Source: Streptomyces humidus
GTDB lineage: Bacteria; Actinomycetota; Actinomycetes; Streptomycetales; Streptomycetaceae
Reading direction: 5' to 3'
Length of the DNA stretch: 64,000 nt
Assembly: GCF_014649655.1 (NCBI RefSeq)
Contig: NZ_BMTL01000044.1
Location: forward strand, 1-64,000
A model generated the notes under the pieces. It searched no databases. It was not told the DNA's origin and saw only the letters and a list, made by a program, of their open reading frames with translations. Positions within the stretch are counted from its first letter, which is position 1. Every line of letters starts with the position of its first letter. The position numbers and the translations under genes were made by a program. Shown here piece after piece: positions 25,483 through 33,950 of this stretch.

Positions 25483-26720
25483 GGAGTCTCCCGCAGGGCA
25501 TGGGCGTGGTCGGTCGTGGGGAACAGGGCCGCCGTCAGGGCGGAGAACTGCCGGTCCAGGCGCCCGGCGGCGATCAGGTTCCGCTCGGCGAGTGTGCGCC
25601 GCAGTTCCGCCGACCTGGTCTCCAGCGCCCGGAACTGCTCCAGCAGCCGGTCGGCGTCGACCTCGCGGGCGGGATGGCAGAACGCGCCCAGCCCCATCTC
25701 GGCCATGAGCGCCTCGCTCTTCGCCGCGTAGCTGACCGCGAGGGTCGGCGTGCCGGCCTTCAGCGCGCAGATCAGGTTGTGGTACCGGGTCGCCACCACG
25801 GTGTCGGCGGCCGCCGTCTCCCGCATCAGGTCGGCCAGCGAGGCCGTCTCGGCGGCCGTGACCAGCGGCGAGTCCACCGCGTCGAGGATCGCGGCGACCA
25901 CCGGCGCGTCGCACGTGTCGCCGGTGAGCAGCCGGACCGGCCTGCCGTCCTCGGCCAGCGCGCGGACGAACCGGATCGTGCCCTCGAGGTAGCGCCGGTG
26001 GATCTCCTCGGCCCGCGCGCGGTCGTCGTCGCCGCCGTGGAAGGCCATGACGCCCACGCAGACCCGGCGCGGCGGGCCCGGGGGCGCGCTCGCCGGCGGC
26101 GCCGGCAGGGCGAACGCGAGGTCCGGGTGGACGTCGTCGTGCGCGGTGTCCACGCCCATCGCGCGCAGCGCGTCGCGGGACGGGGCGTCCCGGTACGACC
26201 GGTAGGCGGCCAGCCGCGCCGACCAGCGCACCAGGGTGCGGGTCGCCCGGTTGCCGATCGCGGCGGCGCCGACGCCGACCAGCGCGACTTTGACGCCGAA
26301 GAGCCGGCCGGTCGCGCAGAGCAGGAACAGCGAGTACGGGAAGCCCCACGGCCGCAGCGGCAGCGTGGCCTCCAGGACGCCCATGCCCGGCACGATCACC
26401 ACGTCGTGCCGGCGCACCCAGGCGGCGGTGCGGAACGGGTCGACGAGCTTGCCCAGACCCTTCGCCGCGATCGCGCCCGTACGCGAGGCGGTCCGGTACT
26501 CCCCGCGATACCAGTGCAGCCGCGTCGCGGGGATCCCGTACCGGGCCGTGACGGCCTCGGGCCCGCCGCACAGCGCGTCCACGACCGCCTCCGGCTGCTC
26601 GGCGCGGAGGTAGCCGAGCACGGCCTCCAGCGACCCGTCGTTGCCGAGGTTGCCGGAGCCGAGCAGGCCGAACACCCCGACGCGCACCGCAGCCGCGTTC
26701 CTCGCGTCCGCCGCCGTCAT
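25479..26720 (-). CDS. polysaccharide pyruvyl transferase family protein
   Basis: 413 residues; transfers pyruvate from phosphoenolpyruvate as a ketal onto a sugar of the repeat unit. Features: an N-terminal GLLGSGNLGNDGSLEAVLGYL, VVIVPGMGVLEA, VGVGAAAIGN, and the C-terminal VVATRYHNLICALKAGTPTLAVSY with the conserved His of the CsaB/WcaK family. It is coupled by ATGA overlaps to both neighbours. Confidence 0.9.
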   Translation of the reverse strand: MTAADARNAAAVRVGVFGLLGSGNLGNDGSLEAVLGYLRAEQPEAVVDALCGGPEAVTARYGIPATRLHWYRGEYRTASRTGAIAAKGLGKLVDPFRTAAWVRRHDVVIVPGMGVLEATLPLRPWGFPYSLFLLCATGRLFGVKVALVGVGAAAIGNRATRTLVRWSARLAAYRSYRDAPSRDALRAMGVDTAHDDVHPDLAFALPAPPASAPPGPPRRVCVGVMAFHGGDDDRARAEEIHRRYLEGTIRFVRALAEDGRPVRLLTGDTCDAPVVAAILDAVDSPLVTAAETASLADLMRETAAADTVVATRYHNLICALKAGTPTLAVSYAAKSEALMAEMGLGAFCHPAREVDADRLLEQFRALETRSAELRRTLAERNLIAAGRLDRQFSALTAALFPTTDHAHALRETP

Positions 26721-27664
26721 GCCCGCCTCCCCTCCCGGCCTGCGACCAGCGCGTCGACGCTGACGTCGAGCCGGGCGGGGTCGACCGGGGCGCGGTCCTC
26801 GACCCGCTCGCCGGCGCCCGGCCGCACCCGGCTGGCCATCCACGCGGCCAGGTGGCGGTAGCACGCGCGCCGGTCCGCCGGGGACAGCGGCGCCCGCCGG
26901 ATCGCCGAGACGAAGCCCCAGACGTACTCGGCGAGCAGCCGGGGCGTCGGGTGCAGCGGGCCCGCCCTGCGCGGGTCCAGGTTGACGCACCGCGAGCGCT
27001 TGCCCGGGTTGGCCCGCTCGGCGCGGTGAGGGTGGTCGCGGCGGAAGTACAGCAGCTCCGGCACCTGGTGGAAGGGGCCGTGCAGGGTGATCTCGGCTAC
27101 GTAGGTGCGGTCCGCGTGGTGGTAGCTGTCCATCGGCTTCACCCGGCGCAGCACGTCGGTCCGCATCACCCCGTAGAAGTCGTCGCCGCCGGGCTCGAAC
27201 AGCAGGCTGCGGAAGCGCTCCGGCGCGTGCGGCGAGTCGGTGGCGAGGGTGTAGTCGTAGGGGACCTTCACCCGGCCGTCGCCGTCGACGACCGCCTGGC
27301 CGCTGTGCGCCAGGATGATGTCGGGCCGCTCGTCCAGCGCTTCCACGCAGCGCTTCAGCAGGTCCCGGCCGTACAGGTCGTCGTGCGAGGCCCACTTGAA
27401 CAGCTCGCCGCGGGACTCGGCGAGGACATGGTTGTGGTTCGGCGTTGCGCCGATGTTCCGGGGCAGCCGCAGGTACCGGATGCGCGAGTCCTTCGCGGCG
27501 TACCGGCGGCAGACGTCCTGGGTCCCGTCGGTCGAGGCGTTGTCGGAGACGATCAGCTCGAAGTCCTCGTAGGTCTGGCCGAGCAGCGCCTCGAACGACT
27601 CGGCCAGGTACTCCTCGCCGTTGTACACGGGCAGGCCGATGCTCAGCCTGGGACGGTCGGTCAT
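26717..27664 (-). CDS. glycosyltransferase family 2
   Basis: 315 residues with the GT-A fold: SIGLPVYNGEEYLAESFEAL, LIVSDNASTDGTQDV, and a DxD-equivalent WASHDDLYGRDLL. It transfers an activated sugar to the lipid-linked repeat unit on the cytoplasmic side. The Pro/Arg-rich C-terminus is typical of actinobacterial members. ATGA overlaps join it to the flippase upstream and the pyruvyl transferase downstream. Confidence 0.92.
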   Translation of the reverse strand: MTDRPRLSIGLPVYNGEEYLAESFEALLGQTYEDFELIVSDNASTDGTQDVCRRYAAKDSRIRYLRLPRNIGATPNHNHVLAESRGELFKWASHDDLYGRDLLKRCVEALDERPDIILAHSGQAVVDGDGRVKVPYDYTLATDSPHAPERFRSLLFEPGGDDFYGVMRTDVLRRVKPMDSYHHADRTYVAEITLHGPFHQVPELLYFRRDHPHRAERANPGKRSRCVNLDPRRAGPLHPTPRLLAEYVWGFVSAIRRAPLSPADRRACYRHLAAWMASRVRPGAGERVEDRAPVDPARLDVSVDALVAGREGRRA

Positions 27665-28968
27665 GGGGTCCTCACTTCGGGAACGTCGGGAAGGTGGCGC
27701 TCGCCCAGGGCGGACCGCAGCTGCAGCCACCACACGGCCGAGGCGCTGACGGTCGCGGCGGCGACGCCCCAGGCCGAGCCGACCGTGCCGGCCAGGAGCG
27801 CCCCGCCGAGTCCGCCGCTGACGTAGCCGGCGGAGGCGAACAGCTGGGAGCGCAGGCTGCGCCGGGCCGCGCCGAGCGCGCGCAGCCCGGCCGCCGCGCC
27901 GGTGCCGAGGCCCGCGCCCGCGACGCCGAGGGTGATCGGCACGATGAGCTGCGCGGCGGAGTGCCAGACTTCGCCGAGCACGAGCTCGCCGAGCCGGTCC
28001 GGCATCAGCAGCAGCGCCCCGCCCCAGCACAGCGCGCCGGCGGCCTGTCCGCCGCCGAGCAGGAGGCAGAACGTGCCCAGGCGGTGCGGGGCCCGCCGCA
28101 GTACCCGTGCCGCCTCCGGGACGGTGACCAGGGACAGCCCCATCAGCACGGCGAGGAACGGGCCCAGCAGCAGCTCGGCGCCCCGCACCGCACCCACCGC
28201 ACCGACGCCGACGAGCGCGCCGAGCCCGTACGCCCGCAGCTGGCTCGCGCCGCTGAGGCTGACGTTCTCGACCAGGTACCGGTAGCCGAGGTCGCGCTGC
28301 TCGCGGAGCCAGCCGGCCGCCCCGGCCGGCCGGGGCCGGATGCCGGACTGGAGGCAGCCGTACGCGGCGGCCACCGCGGCGGACGCGCCCCAGGCCAGCA
28401 CGAATGCCGCCACGGTGCCCACGCGGGCCGCCACGACCATGGCCGGGACGAGCGCGACGCCCCACACCAGATCGTTGACGAACGCCTTCCGCCCGGCGCC
28501 GGCGGCGAAGAACGAGAACCGCCAGGCGTCCTGCAGCAGCAGCCCCGGCAGCATGACGCCGAGGCAGGCGAAGGCGGGCCCCACCCGGCCGCCGAGCGCG
28601 AGGCCGACGACCAGACACGCCGCGCCGAGGGCGGCGCCGACGCCGAGCGCGGTGCCCGACGACCGGGCCACCGCCCCGCGCCAGGACGTCTCCGGCACGC
28701 CGCTGAAGCGCACCACGAGCGGGTCGGTGGCCAGCCCGCGGGAGACGTTCAGCACGACGCCGTAGGTCACCCAGGCCAGGCTGAACACGCCGAACGCGGT
28801 CACCCCCAGCGAGCGGGCCACATAGATGCCCACCGCGAAGTTGGACATGCTGGAGGCCGCCTGGTCGGCCAGCCCCCAGGACAGCCGGCCGAGGAGGGCC
28901 CGCCGGGCCGATCCGGCCGGCGGCGCCGTCGTCTGCGGATCCTCCCCCGCGGTGGTCACCGGCTTCAC
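27661..28968 (-). CDS. oligosaccharide flippase (Wzx/MATE-like)
   Basis: 435 residues with 12-14 hydrophobic segments (for example SNFAVGIYVARSLGVTAFG, LAWVTYGVVLNVSRGLA, VLMGLSLVTVPEAARVL). The N-terminal AxxLGxxxFGxFSLAW pattern is that of polysaccharide exporters. It would flip undecaprenyl-linked repeat units across the membrane. GTG start with a GTGA overlap to the preceding gene. Confidence 0.88.
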   Translation of the reverse strand: MKPVTTAGEDPQTTAPPAGSARRALLGRLSWGLADQAASSMSNFAVGIYVARSLGVTAFGVFSLAWVTYGVVLNVSRGLATDPLVVRFSGVPETSWRGAVARSSGTALGVGAALGAACLVVGLALGGRVGPAFACLGVMLPGLLLQDAWRFSFFAAGAGRKAFVNDLVWGVALVPAMVVAARVGTVAAFVLAWGASAAVAAAYGCLQSGIRPRPAGAAGWLREQRDLGYRYLVENVSLSGASQLRAYGLGALVGVGAVGAVRGAELLLGPFLAVLMGLSLVTVPEAARVLRRAPHRLGTFCLLLGGGQAAGALCWGGALLLMPDRLGELVLGEVWHSAAQLIVPITLGVAGAGLGTGAAAGLRALGAARRSLRSQLFASAGYVSGGLGGALLAGTVGSAWGVAAATVSASAVWWLQLRSALGERHLPDVPEVRTP

Positions 28969-30239
28969 GCCTTGATCAGCTCGGCGTCGCGCAGGGCGTC
29001 GGCGGCGGCGGCGACGGTGTCGAACGGCAGCCCGGACCGCTCGGCCACGTCCAGCAGCGTGTGCTCGCCGTCGGAGAGGCTGAGCACCCAGAGCATGGCC
29101 ATCTGGGCCTGCTTCGCGTCGCTGCGGCCGCCGAGCGAGTCGTACAGCCCGCGCCGGCCCAGCTGCGGCTCGCCGTAGGGGCTGAGGTTGACGTACCGCC
29201 GGTTGCGGTCGAGGACGGCGAACGCCTCACGGCAGACGGCGAGGGTGTCCGCCATCGCCTCGGGCGAGACGAAGTCCGGGTTGTCCGCCGAGGTGTGGTA
29301 TTCGGGGTAGCCGGCGTACGGGGTCCGGCTGAGCGAGCCCACGCCGAGGTCGAACCCGGGGGAGCAGAACTGCCGCTCGTCGTAGCCGTACGGGGTGAAC
29401 TCGGTGATGTGGTGCGGGCGTCCGGAGGCGGTCAGCACATGGGCCAGCACCCGGTCGATCTCCGCGTCGCCGCGCCTGCTCTGCTTGTACGTCAGCCGGC
29501 CCGGGTCGCCGGCGCAGGCCAGCACCAGGCCGTGTGCGACCCGTTCCACCCGTTCCGCGTTGCGGGCCAGCCAGGTGATCGCCCCGATGGTGCCGGGCGC
29601 GAAGAGGAACCGGTAGGTGTAGTACGGCGTCCGCTCCGCCAGCGCCCGTGCGAGGAACACGGCCACCGCGATGCCGGCCAGGTTGTCGTTGGCCAGCGAC
29701 GGGTGGCAGACGTGGCAGGAGACGATCACCTCGTCGGCGACCTGCCCGGGGACCACGTGCTCGGCGTACGTGAGGTGACCGTCGGCGAGCGTGGAGTCGA
29801 CGCACACCTCGTACTCGCCGTCCGGCATCGCGTCCAGGGTCTCCTGGGACAGGCAGAACCCCCACTCCGGCTTGTAGTAGCTGGTGCGGTACGGCACCCA
29901 GGACGGGTGCTCGGGCAGGGTGTGCAGGTGCTCGCGCAGCTGGGCCAGCGGCATCCTCGCCGACACCGGCACGCTGTAGCCGAGCACGTGCAGGCTGGAC
30001 GCGGCGAAGTCGACGACCCGGCGGCCGGAGCCGTCGGCGATGTACGCGTCCCGGATGTTCCACTCCTGCGGCACCGTCCAGTCGAGCACCTGGGTGCCGG
30101 TCGGCACCTCGTGCACCCGCAGCGGGACGTACTCGCCGACGATGTCCAGGGTGGCGCGCACCCCGTCGCCGGTGATGCTCCGGCACAGCGGGTACAACCG
30201 CTCCACCAGCGCGTGCATCTCCTCGCCGGGCGTGGTCAT
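28965..30239 (-). CDS. DUF4910/DUF2172 aminopeptidase-like protein
   Basis: 424 residues. The N-terminal part (LYPLCRSITGDGVRATLDIV, VPTGTQVLDWTVPQEWNI) matches the DUF2172/DUF4910 proteins of polysaccharide clusters. The centre has zinc-peptidase-like motifs (VIVSCHVCHPSLANDNLAGI and YHTSADNPDFV), resembling the M28 fold. The C-terminus is a winged helix. The true substrate is unknown; location suggests an acyl- or amide-modifying step on a sugar rather than protein digestion. ATGA overlap to the SDR gene. Confidence 0.83.
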   Translation of the reverse strand: MTTPGEEMHALVERLYPLCRSITGDGVRATLDIVGEYVPLRVHEVPTGTQVLDWTVPQEWNIRDAYIADGSGRRVVDFAASSLHVLGYSVPVSARMPLAQLREHLHTLPEHPSWVPYRTSYYKPEWGFCLSQETLDAMPDGEYEVCVDSTLADGHLTYAEHVVPGQVADEVIVSCHVCHPSLANDNLAGIAVAVFLARALAERTPYYTYRFLFAPGTIGAITWLARNAERVERVAHGLVLACAGDPGRLTYKQSRRGDAEIDRVLAHVLTASGRPHHITEFTPYGYDERQFCSPGFDLGVGSLSRTPYAGYPEYHTSADNPDFVSPEAMADTLAVCREAFAVLDRNRRYVNLSPYGEPQLGRRGLYDSLGGRSDAKQAQMAMLWVLSLSDGEHTLLDVAERSGLPFDTVAAAADALRDAELIKA

Positions 30240-31261
30240 CGGCGCCACCGCAGGGTGTCGTCGACCGTGCCGGCGTCGGACGCCGCGCGCAGCACGGCCA
30301 GCCGGGTGAAGCGCCGCTCGAAGGCCTCCCGGGTCAGCCCGTGCGCCCGGTAGGCGTCGGCGAGTTCGAGCGCGCCCCGCTTCACCGTCCACTCGCAGTC
30401 GAAGCCGGGCACGGCGGCCCGGAACCGGGAGAAGTCCACCCGGTACGACCGCGGATCGGCCCCGTTCTCCCCGGTGATCACCACCTCGGATCCGGGCACC
30501 GCCTCGGCGACCTGCCCGGCGATCTCGGCGACGGTGACGTTGTTGACCTCGCTGCCGATGTTGAACGCCCGGTCGTGCACCGCCTCGCGCGGCGCGACCA
30601 GAGCGGCCGCGAAGGCCCGGGCGATGTCGGCGGCGTGCACCAGCGGCCGCCAGGGCGTGCCGTCGGACAGCACGAGGACCTCGCCGGACAGCAGGGCGTG
30701 CCCCACCAGGTTGTTCAGCACGATGTCGGCGCGCAGCCGCGGCGAGAACCCGAAGGCGGTGGCGTTGCGCATGTACACCGGGCTGAAGTCGCCGTCGGCG
30801 AGCGCGTGCAGGTCGTCCTCCACCCGCACCTTGGACTCCGCGTAGGGCGTCACCGGGCGCAGCGGGGCGTCCTCGGCGACGAGCGCGTCACCGCCGGCGG
30901 CGCCGTAGACCGAGCACGTCGAGGCGTACAGGAAGCGCTGCACTCCGGCGTCGCGGGCCAGCCGGGCCAGCCGCACGGACGCGTGATGGTTGATGTCGTA
31001 GGTGAGTTCGGGCGCCAGCGACCCCAGCGGGTCGTTGGACAGCGCGGCCAGGTGGATCACGGCGTCCACCCCGGCCACGTGGTCGGCCGTGACGTCGCGC
31101 AGGTCCACCCGGCGCCCCGGCGGGTCGGCGGGCGCCGGGCCGAGGACGCAGTCGGCGAACAGGCCGGCGTCGAGGCCCACGACCTCGTGCCCTGCGGCCG
31201 CGAGGACCGGGGCCATCACGGTTCCCAGGTAGCCCTGATGTCCGGTCAGCAGTACGCGCAT
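30236..31261 (-). CDS. NAD-dependent epimerase/dehydratase (extended SDR)
   Basis: 341 residues. Rossmann motif VLLTGHQGYLGTVMAP, the DLRD cofactor loop, catalytic YxxxK (TPYAESKV) with Ser upstream (YASTCSVYG). It acts on a nucleotide sugar, with epimerase, dehydratase or 4-keto-reductase all possible. It is the only SDR in the locus, so it is the best candidate for the dehydration or keto-reduction of the RfbF-like product. It starts 3 nt after the deacetylase gene. Confidence 0.88.
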   Translation of the reverse strand: MRVLLTGHQGYLGTVMAPVLAAAGHEVVGLDAGLFADCVLGPAPADPPGRRVDLRDVTADHVAGVDAVIHLAALSNDPLGSLAPELTYDINHHASVRLARLARDAGVQRFLYASTCSVYGAAGGDALVAEDAPLRPVTPYAESKVRVEDDLHALADGDFSPVYMRNATAFGFSPRLRADIVLNNLVGHALLSGEVLVLSDGTPWRPLVHAADIARAFAAALVAPREAVHDRAFNIGSEVNNVTVAEIAGQVAEAVPGSEVVITGENGADPRSYRVDFSRFRAAVPGFDCEWTVKRGALELADAYRAHGLTREAFERRFTRLAVLRAASDAGTVDDTLRWRR

Positions 31262-31264
31262 GGT

Positions 31265-31912
31265 TCAACCCCCCAGGTTGAGCGTGAGTTTGGTGACGGC
31301 GAACGCCTCGGCATAGCGCTCGTGGCATTCGATACCGCGGATCCGGGCCAGCCCGAGGAAGGCCTCCCGGTCGTACCAGGGCCGGTGCCGCTGCGAGGGG
31401 TAGTGCTCCTGCAGCAGCCGCACCTTCCGTTCGGCGACCTCGTCCGACAGCGGCTGGTACGCGGTCGGCCGGCCGAGATCGCCGTCCCACTTGACGATCT
31501 CGTAGCCGAGGACCAGGTGGTCGCGGAACGCGGTGGGCATCAGCTGCGCCAGGCCGCGGTGGTCCTGGTGCGCGTCGTCGGCGCGGGGGGCGAGGACGAG
31601 GTCGGGCTCGGTCCGCTCGCGCAGCTCCTCGACCGCGGCCTTGGCCTCCTCCCAGTGTGCGGGCAGCCGTCCGTCCGGCAGCTTGTGCACCGTCAGCCGC
31701 AGGTCGGCGCCCGGGCAGAACGCGGCGAGCGCGGCCCGCTCCTCCTGCTCGCGCTCGCCGCCGCCGCCGGAGAGCACCAGCGCGTCGACGCGGACGCCCG
31801 GCCGCGCCAGGCACAGCGTCAGCAGCGTGCCGCCCGCGCCGATGGCGATGTCGTCGCAGTGCGCGCCCACCGCGACGACCCGGTCGGGCCGCCCGGCCCC
31901 GAGCCGTATCAC
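31265..31912 (-). CDS. PIG-L family N-deacetylase
   Basis: 215 residues. The zinc-binding motif AVGAHCDDIAIGAGG (AHxDD) and the second site APRADDAHQDHRGL are intact. The family removes acetyl groups from GlcNAc-type sugars, mycothiol precursors and related glycans. Here it probably deacetylates an amino sugar or its nucleotide precursor. GTG 31912 overlaps the previous stop (GTGA). Confidence 0.9.
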   Translation of the reverse strand: MIRLGAGRPDRVVAVGAHCDDIAIGAGGTLLTLCLARPGVRVDALVLSGGGGEREQEERAALAAFCPGADLRLTVHKLPDGRLPAHWEEAKAAVEELRERTEPDLVLAPRADDAHQDHRGLAQLMPTAFRDHLVLGYEIVKWDGDLGRPTAYQPLSDEVAERKVRLLQEHYPSQRHRPWYDREAFLGLARIRGIECHERYAEAFAVTKLTLNLGG

Positions 31913-32718
31913 GCGGTCCTCGTTCCGGCGTCCTGTCCCGCGCCGACCCGTTCCCACACGGCCCACGGGCGGTCGCCCCGGGCGTAGGCCTCGTCGAGCG
32001 CCGCCCGCTCCTTCACGGTGTCGGTGGGCTTCCAGAAGCCGCGGTGCTGGTGCGCCACCAGCCGCCCCCGCTTGGCCAGTTGGGCGCAACCGTCGGCGAC
32101 CAGGTCCCCGTTCTCCGGGATGTGGTCGAAGATCTCCTGGCGGAGCACGAAATAGCCGCCGTTCTCCCACAGCGGCATGTCGCTCACCGCGGTGATGCCG
32201 CCCACCAGACCGTCGTCGCCCAGGTCCACGCAGTGGAACGAGGACTGCGGCGGCACCACCATCATCGACGCGCCGGCGTCACGCCGGGCGAACCGGTCGA
32301 TCATCTCCGGCAGCGGGGCGTCGGTGAGGACGTCGGCGTAGTTGGCGAGGAACATCTCGTCGCCGTCCAGGTGGTGCCGCACCCGGCGCAGCCGCTCGCC
32401 GATCGGCGACTCCACGCCGGTCTGGACGAACGTGATCGTCCAGGAGGCGATGTCCGTGGAGAGCAGCTCGGTCCGCCCGTGACGCAGCACGAAGTCGTTG
32501 GACGTCGTCTCCTCGTAGTTGAGGAAGAAGTCCTTGATGTGATGGGCCCCGTACCCGAGGCACAGGATGAACTCCGTGTGCCCGAAGTGCGCGTAGTAGC
32601 GCATGACGTGCCAGATCAGCGGTCGCGGACCGACCATCGCCATCGGCTTGGGCACATCGTCGGAGGCTCCGCTGCGCATGCGCATCCCGTAACCGCCGCA
32701 GAACAGCACTACCTTCAT
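31909..32718 (-). CDS. RfbF-like sugar-1-phosphate (cytidylyl)transferase
   Basis: 269 residues. The start VVLFCGGYGMRMR, then KPMAMVGPRPLIWHVMRYYAHFG, and FILCLGYGAHHIKDFFLNY match glucose-1-phosphate cytidylyltransferase rather than RmlA. A later NYADVLTD and ENGGYFVLRQEIFDHIP complete the fold. It would activate a hexose-1-phosphate with CTP. The GGxGxRxR loop is FCGGYGMRMR, slightly unusual. ATGA overlap with the methyltransferase gene. No classical CDP-glucose 4,6-dehydratase is nearby other than the SDR. Confidence 0.85.
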   Translation of the reverse strand: MKVVLFCGGYGMRMRSGASDDVPKPMAMVGPRPLIWHVMRYYAHFGHTEFILCLGYGAHHIKDFFLNYEETTSNDFVLRHGRTELLSTDIASWTITFVQTGVESPIGERLRRVRHHLDGDEMFLANYADVLTDAPLPEMIDRFARRDAGASMMVVPPQSSFHCVDLGDDGLVGGITAVSDMPLWENGGYFVLRQEIFDHIPENGDLVADGCAQLAKRGRLVAHQHRGFWKPTDTVKERAALDEAYARGDRPWAVWERVGAGQDAGTRTA

Positions 32719-33950
32719 GACGTGACCTCGACGATGCTCAGTTCCGGTATGGGAAACACGAGTCGGCCTCCCCAGTCGTGCACGAAGGACAGCTGCTCGA
32801 CGAGCTCGGCCCGCAGGTTCCACGGGAGGACGAGGACGTAGTCCGGCTTGTCGGCGGCTATCCGCTCGGGCGGCAGGATCGGGATGCGGGTGCCCGGGGT
32901 GTACCTGCCGTGCTTGTAGGGGTTGCGGTCGACCGTGTACGGCAGCAGGTCGGGCCGGATGCCGCAGTGGTTGAGCAGGGTGTTGCCCTTGCCGGGGGCG
33001 CCGTAGCCGACGACCGTCTCGCCGCGCTCGGCCGCCTCGACGAGGAACCGCAGCAGGTCCCGGCGCACCTTGGCCACCCGCGCGGAGAACTCGGTGTACC
33101 CCGACAGTTCCTGGAGCCCGGCGGCCTTCTCCCGGTCCAGCACGTCGCCCACCCGCCGGGACGGCTCGCCGGCCGCTTCGGCCGGCCGGGCCCACAGCCG
33201 GATCGAGCCGCCGTGCGTGGGCAGCAGCTCGACGTCCACCAGCGCGAGCCCGCCGCTCTCCAGCGCACGGATCGCGGAGGCGACCGTGTAGTACTGGAAG
33301 TGCTCGTGGTAGATCGTGTCGTACTGGTTCTCCTCGATCAGGGTCAGCAGGTGCTGCACCTCTATCGAGACCCAGCCGTCGTCGGCGACCAGGGCGCGCA
33401 GCCCCCGGGTGAAGCCGACCACGTCGGGGATGTGCGCGTACACGTTGTTCGCGACGACCAGGTCCGCCGGACCGTGCTCGGCGCGCACGCCCGCGCCGGT
33501 GGCCGGGTCGAGGAACGCCGTGAGCGTGGGCACGCCCGCCTCCCGCGCCGCCGCGCCGACGTTCACCGACGGTTCGACGCCGAGACAGCGGATCCCGCGG
33601 TCCCTCACATGCTTCAGCAGGTACCCGTCGTTGCTCGCCACCTCGACGACGAAGGCGTCCGCGCCCAGCCCCAGCCTCCGTACGGCGTCGTCGACGAAGA
33701 CCCGCGCGTGCTCCACCCAGGAGGTCGAGTAGGAGGAGAAGTACGCGTACTGCGTGAACGTCTCCTCCGGCGTGATCAACGGGGGGATCTGCGCGAGCCA
33801 GCAGTCGGTGCAGACCCGCAGATGCAGCGGGTACGCCGGCTCGGGCAGGTCCAGTTGGTCCGCGGCGAGAAAGCTCTCACACGGCGGCGTCGCCCCGAGA
33901 TCGACGACGCTCGCCATCGCTTCCGAGCCGCAGAGTCGGCATCGTGTCAT
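32715..33950 (-). CDS. C-methyltransferase, NDP-sugar type (three-domain, zinc-binding)
   Basis: 411 residues. The N-terminal zinc site is CRLCG, then CTDCW. The SAM domain has VVEVASNDGYLLKHVRDRG and VANNVYAHIPD. The C-terminal Rossmann-like domain has YGAPGKGNTLLNHCGI. This is the Methyltransf_13/11/14 layout of the TylCIII/EvaC group, which adds a methyl at C3 of a keto-sugar nucleotide. The HEHFQYYT segment holds the expected catalytic His/Tyr. ATGA overlaps at both ends. Confidence 0.92.
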   Translation of the reverse strand: MTRCRLCGSEAMASVVDLGATPPCESFLAADQLDLPEPAYPLHLRVCTDCWLAQIPPLITPEETFTQYAYFSSYSTSWVEHARVFVDDAVRRLGLGADAFVVEVASNDGYLLKHVRDRGIRCLGVEPSVNVGAAAREAGVPTLTAFLDPATGAGVRAEHGPADLVVANNVYAHIPDVVGFTRGLRALVADDGWVSIEVQHLLTLIEENQYDTIYHEHFQYYTVASAIRALESGGLALVDVELLPTHGGSIRLWARPAEAAGEPSRRVGDVLDREKAAGLQELSGYTEFSARVAKVRRDLLRFLVEAAERGETVVGYGAPGKGNTLLNHCGIRPDLLPYTVDRNPYKHGRYTPGTRIPILPPERIAADKPDYVLVLPWNLRAELVEQLSFVHDWGGRLVFPIPELSIVEVTS

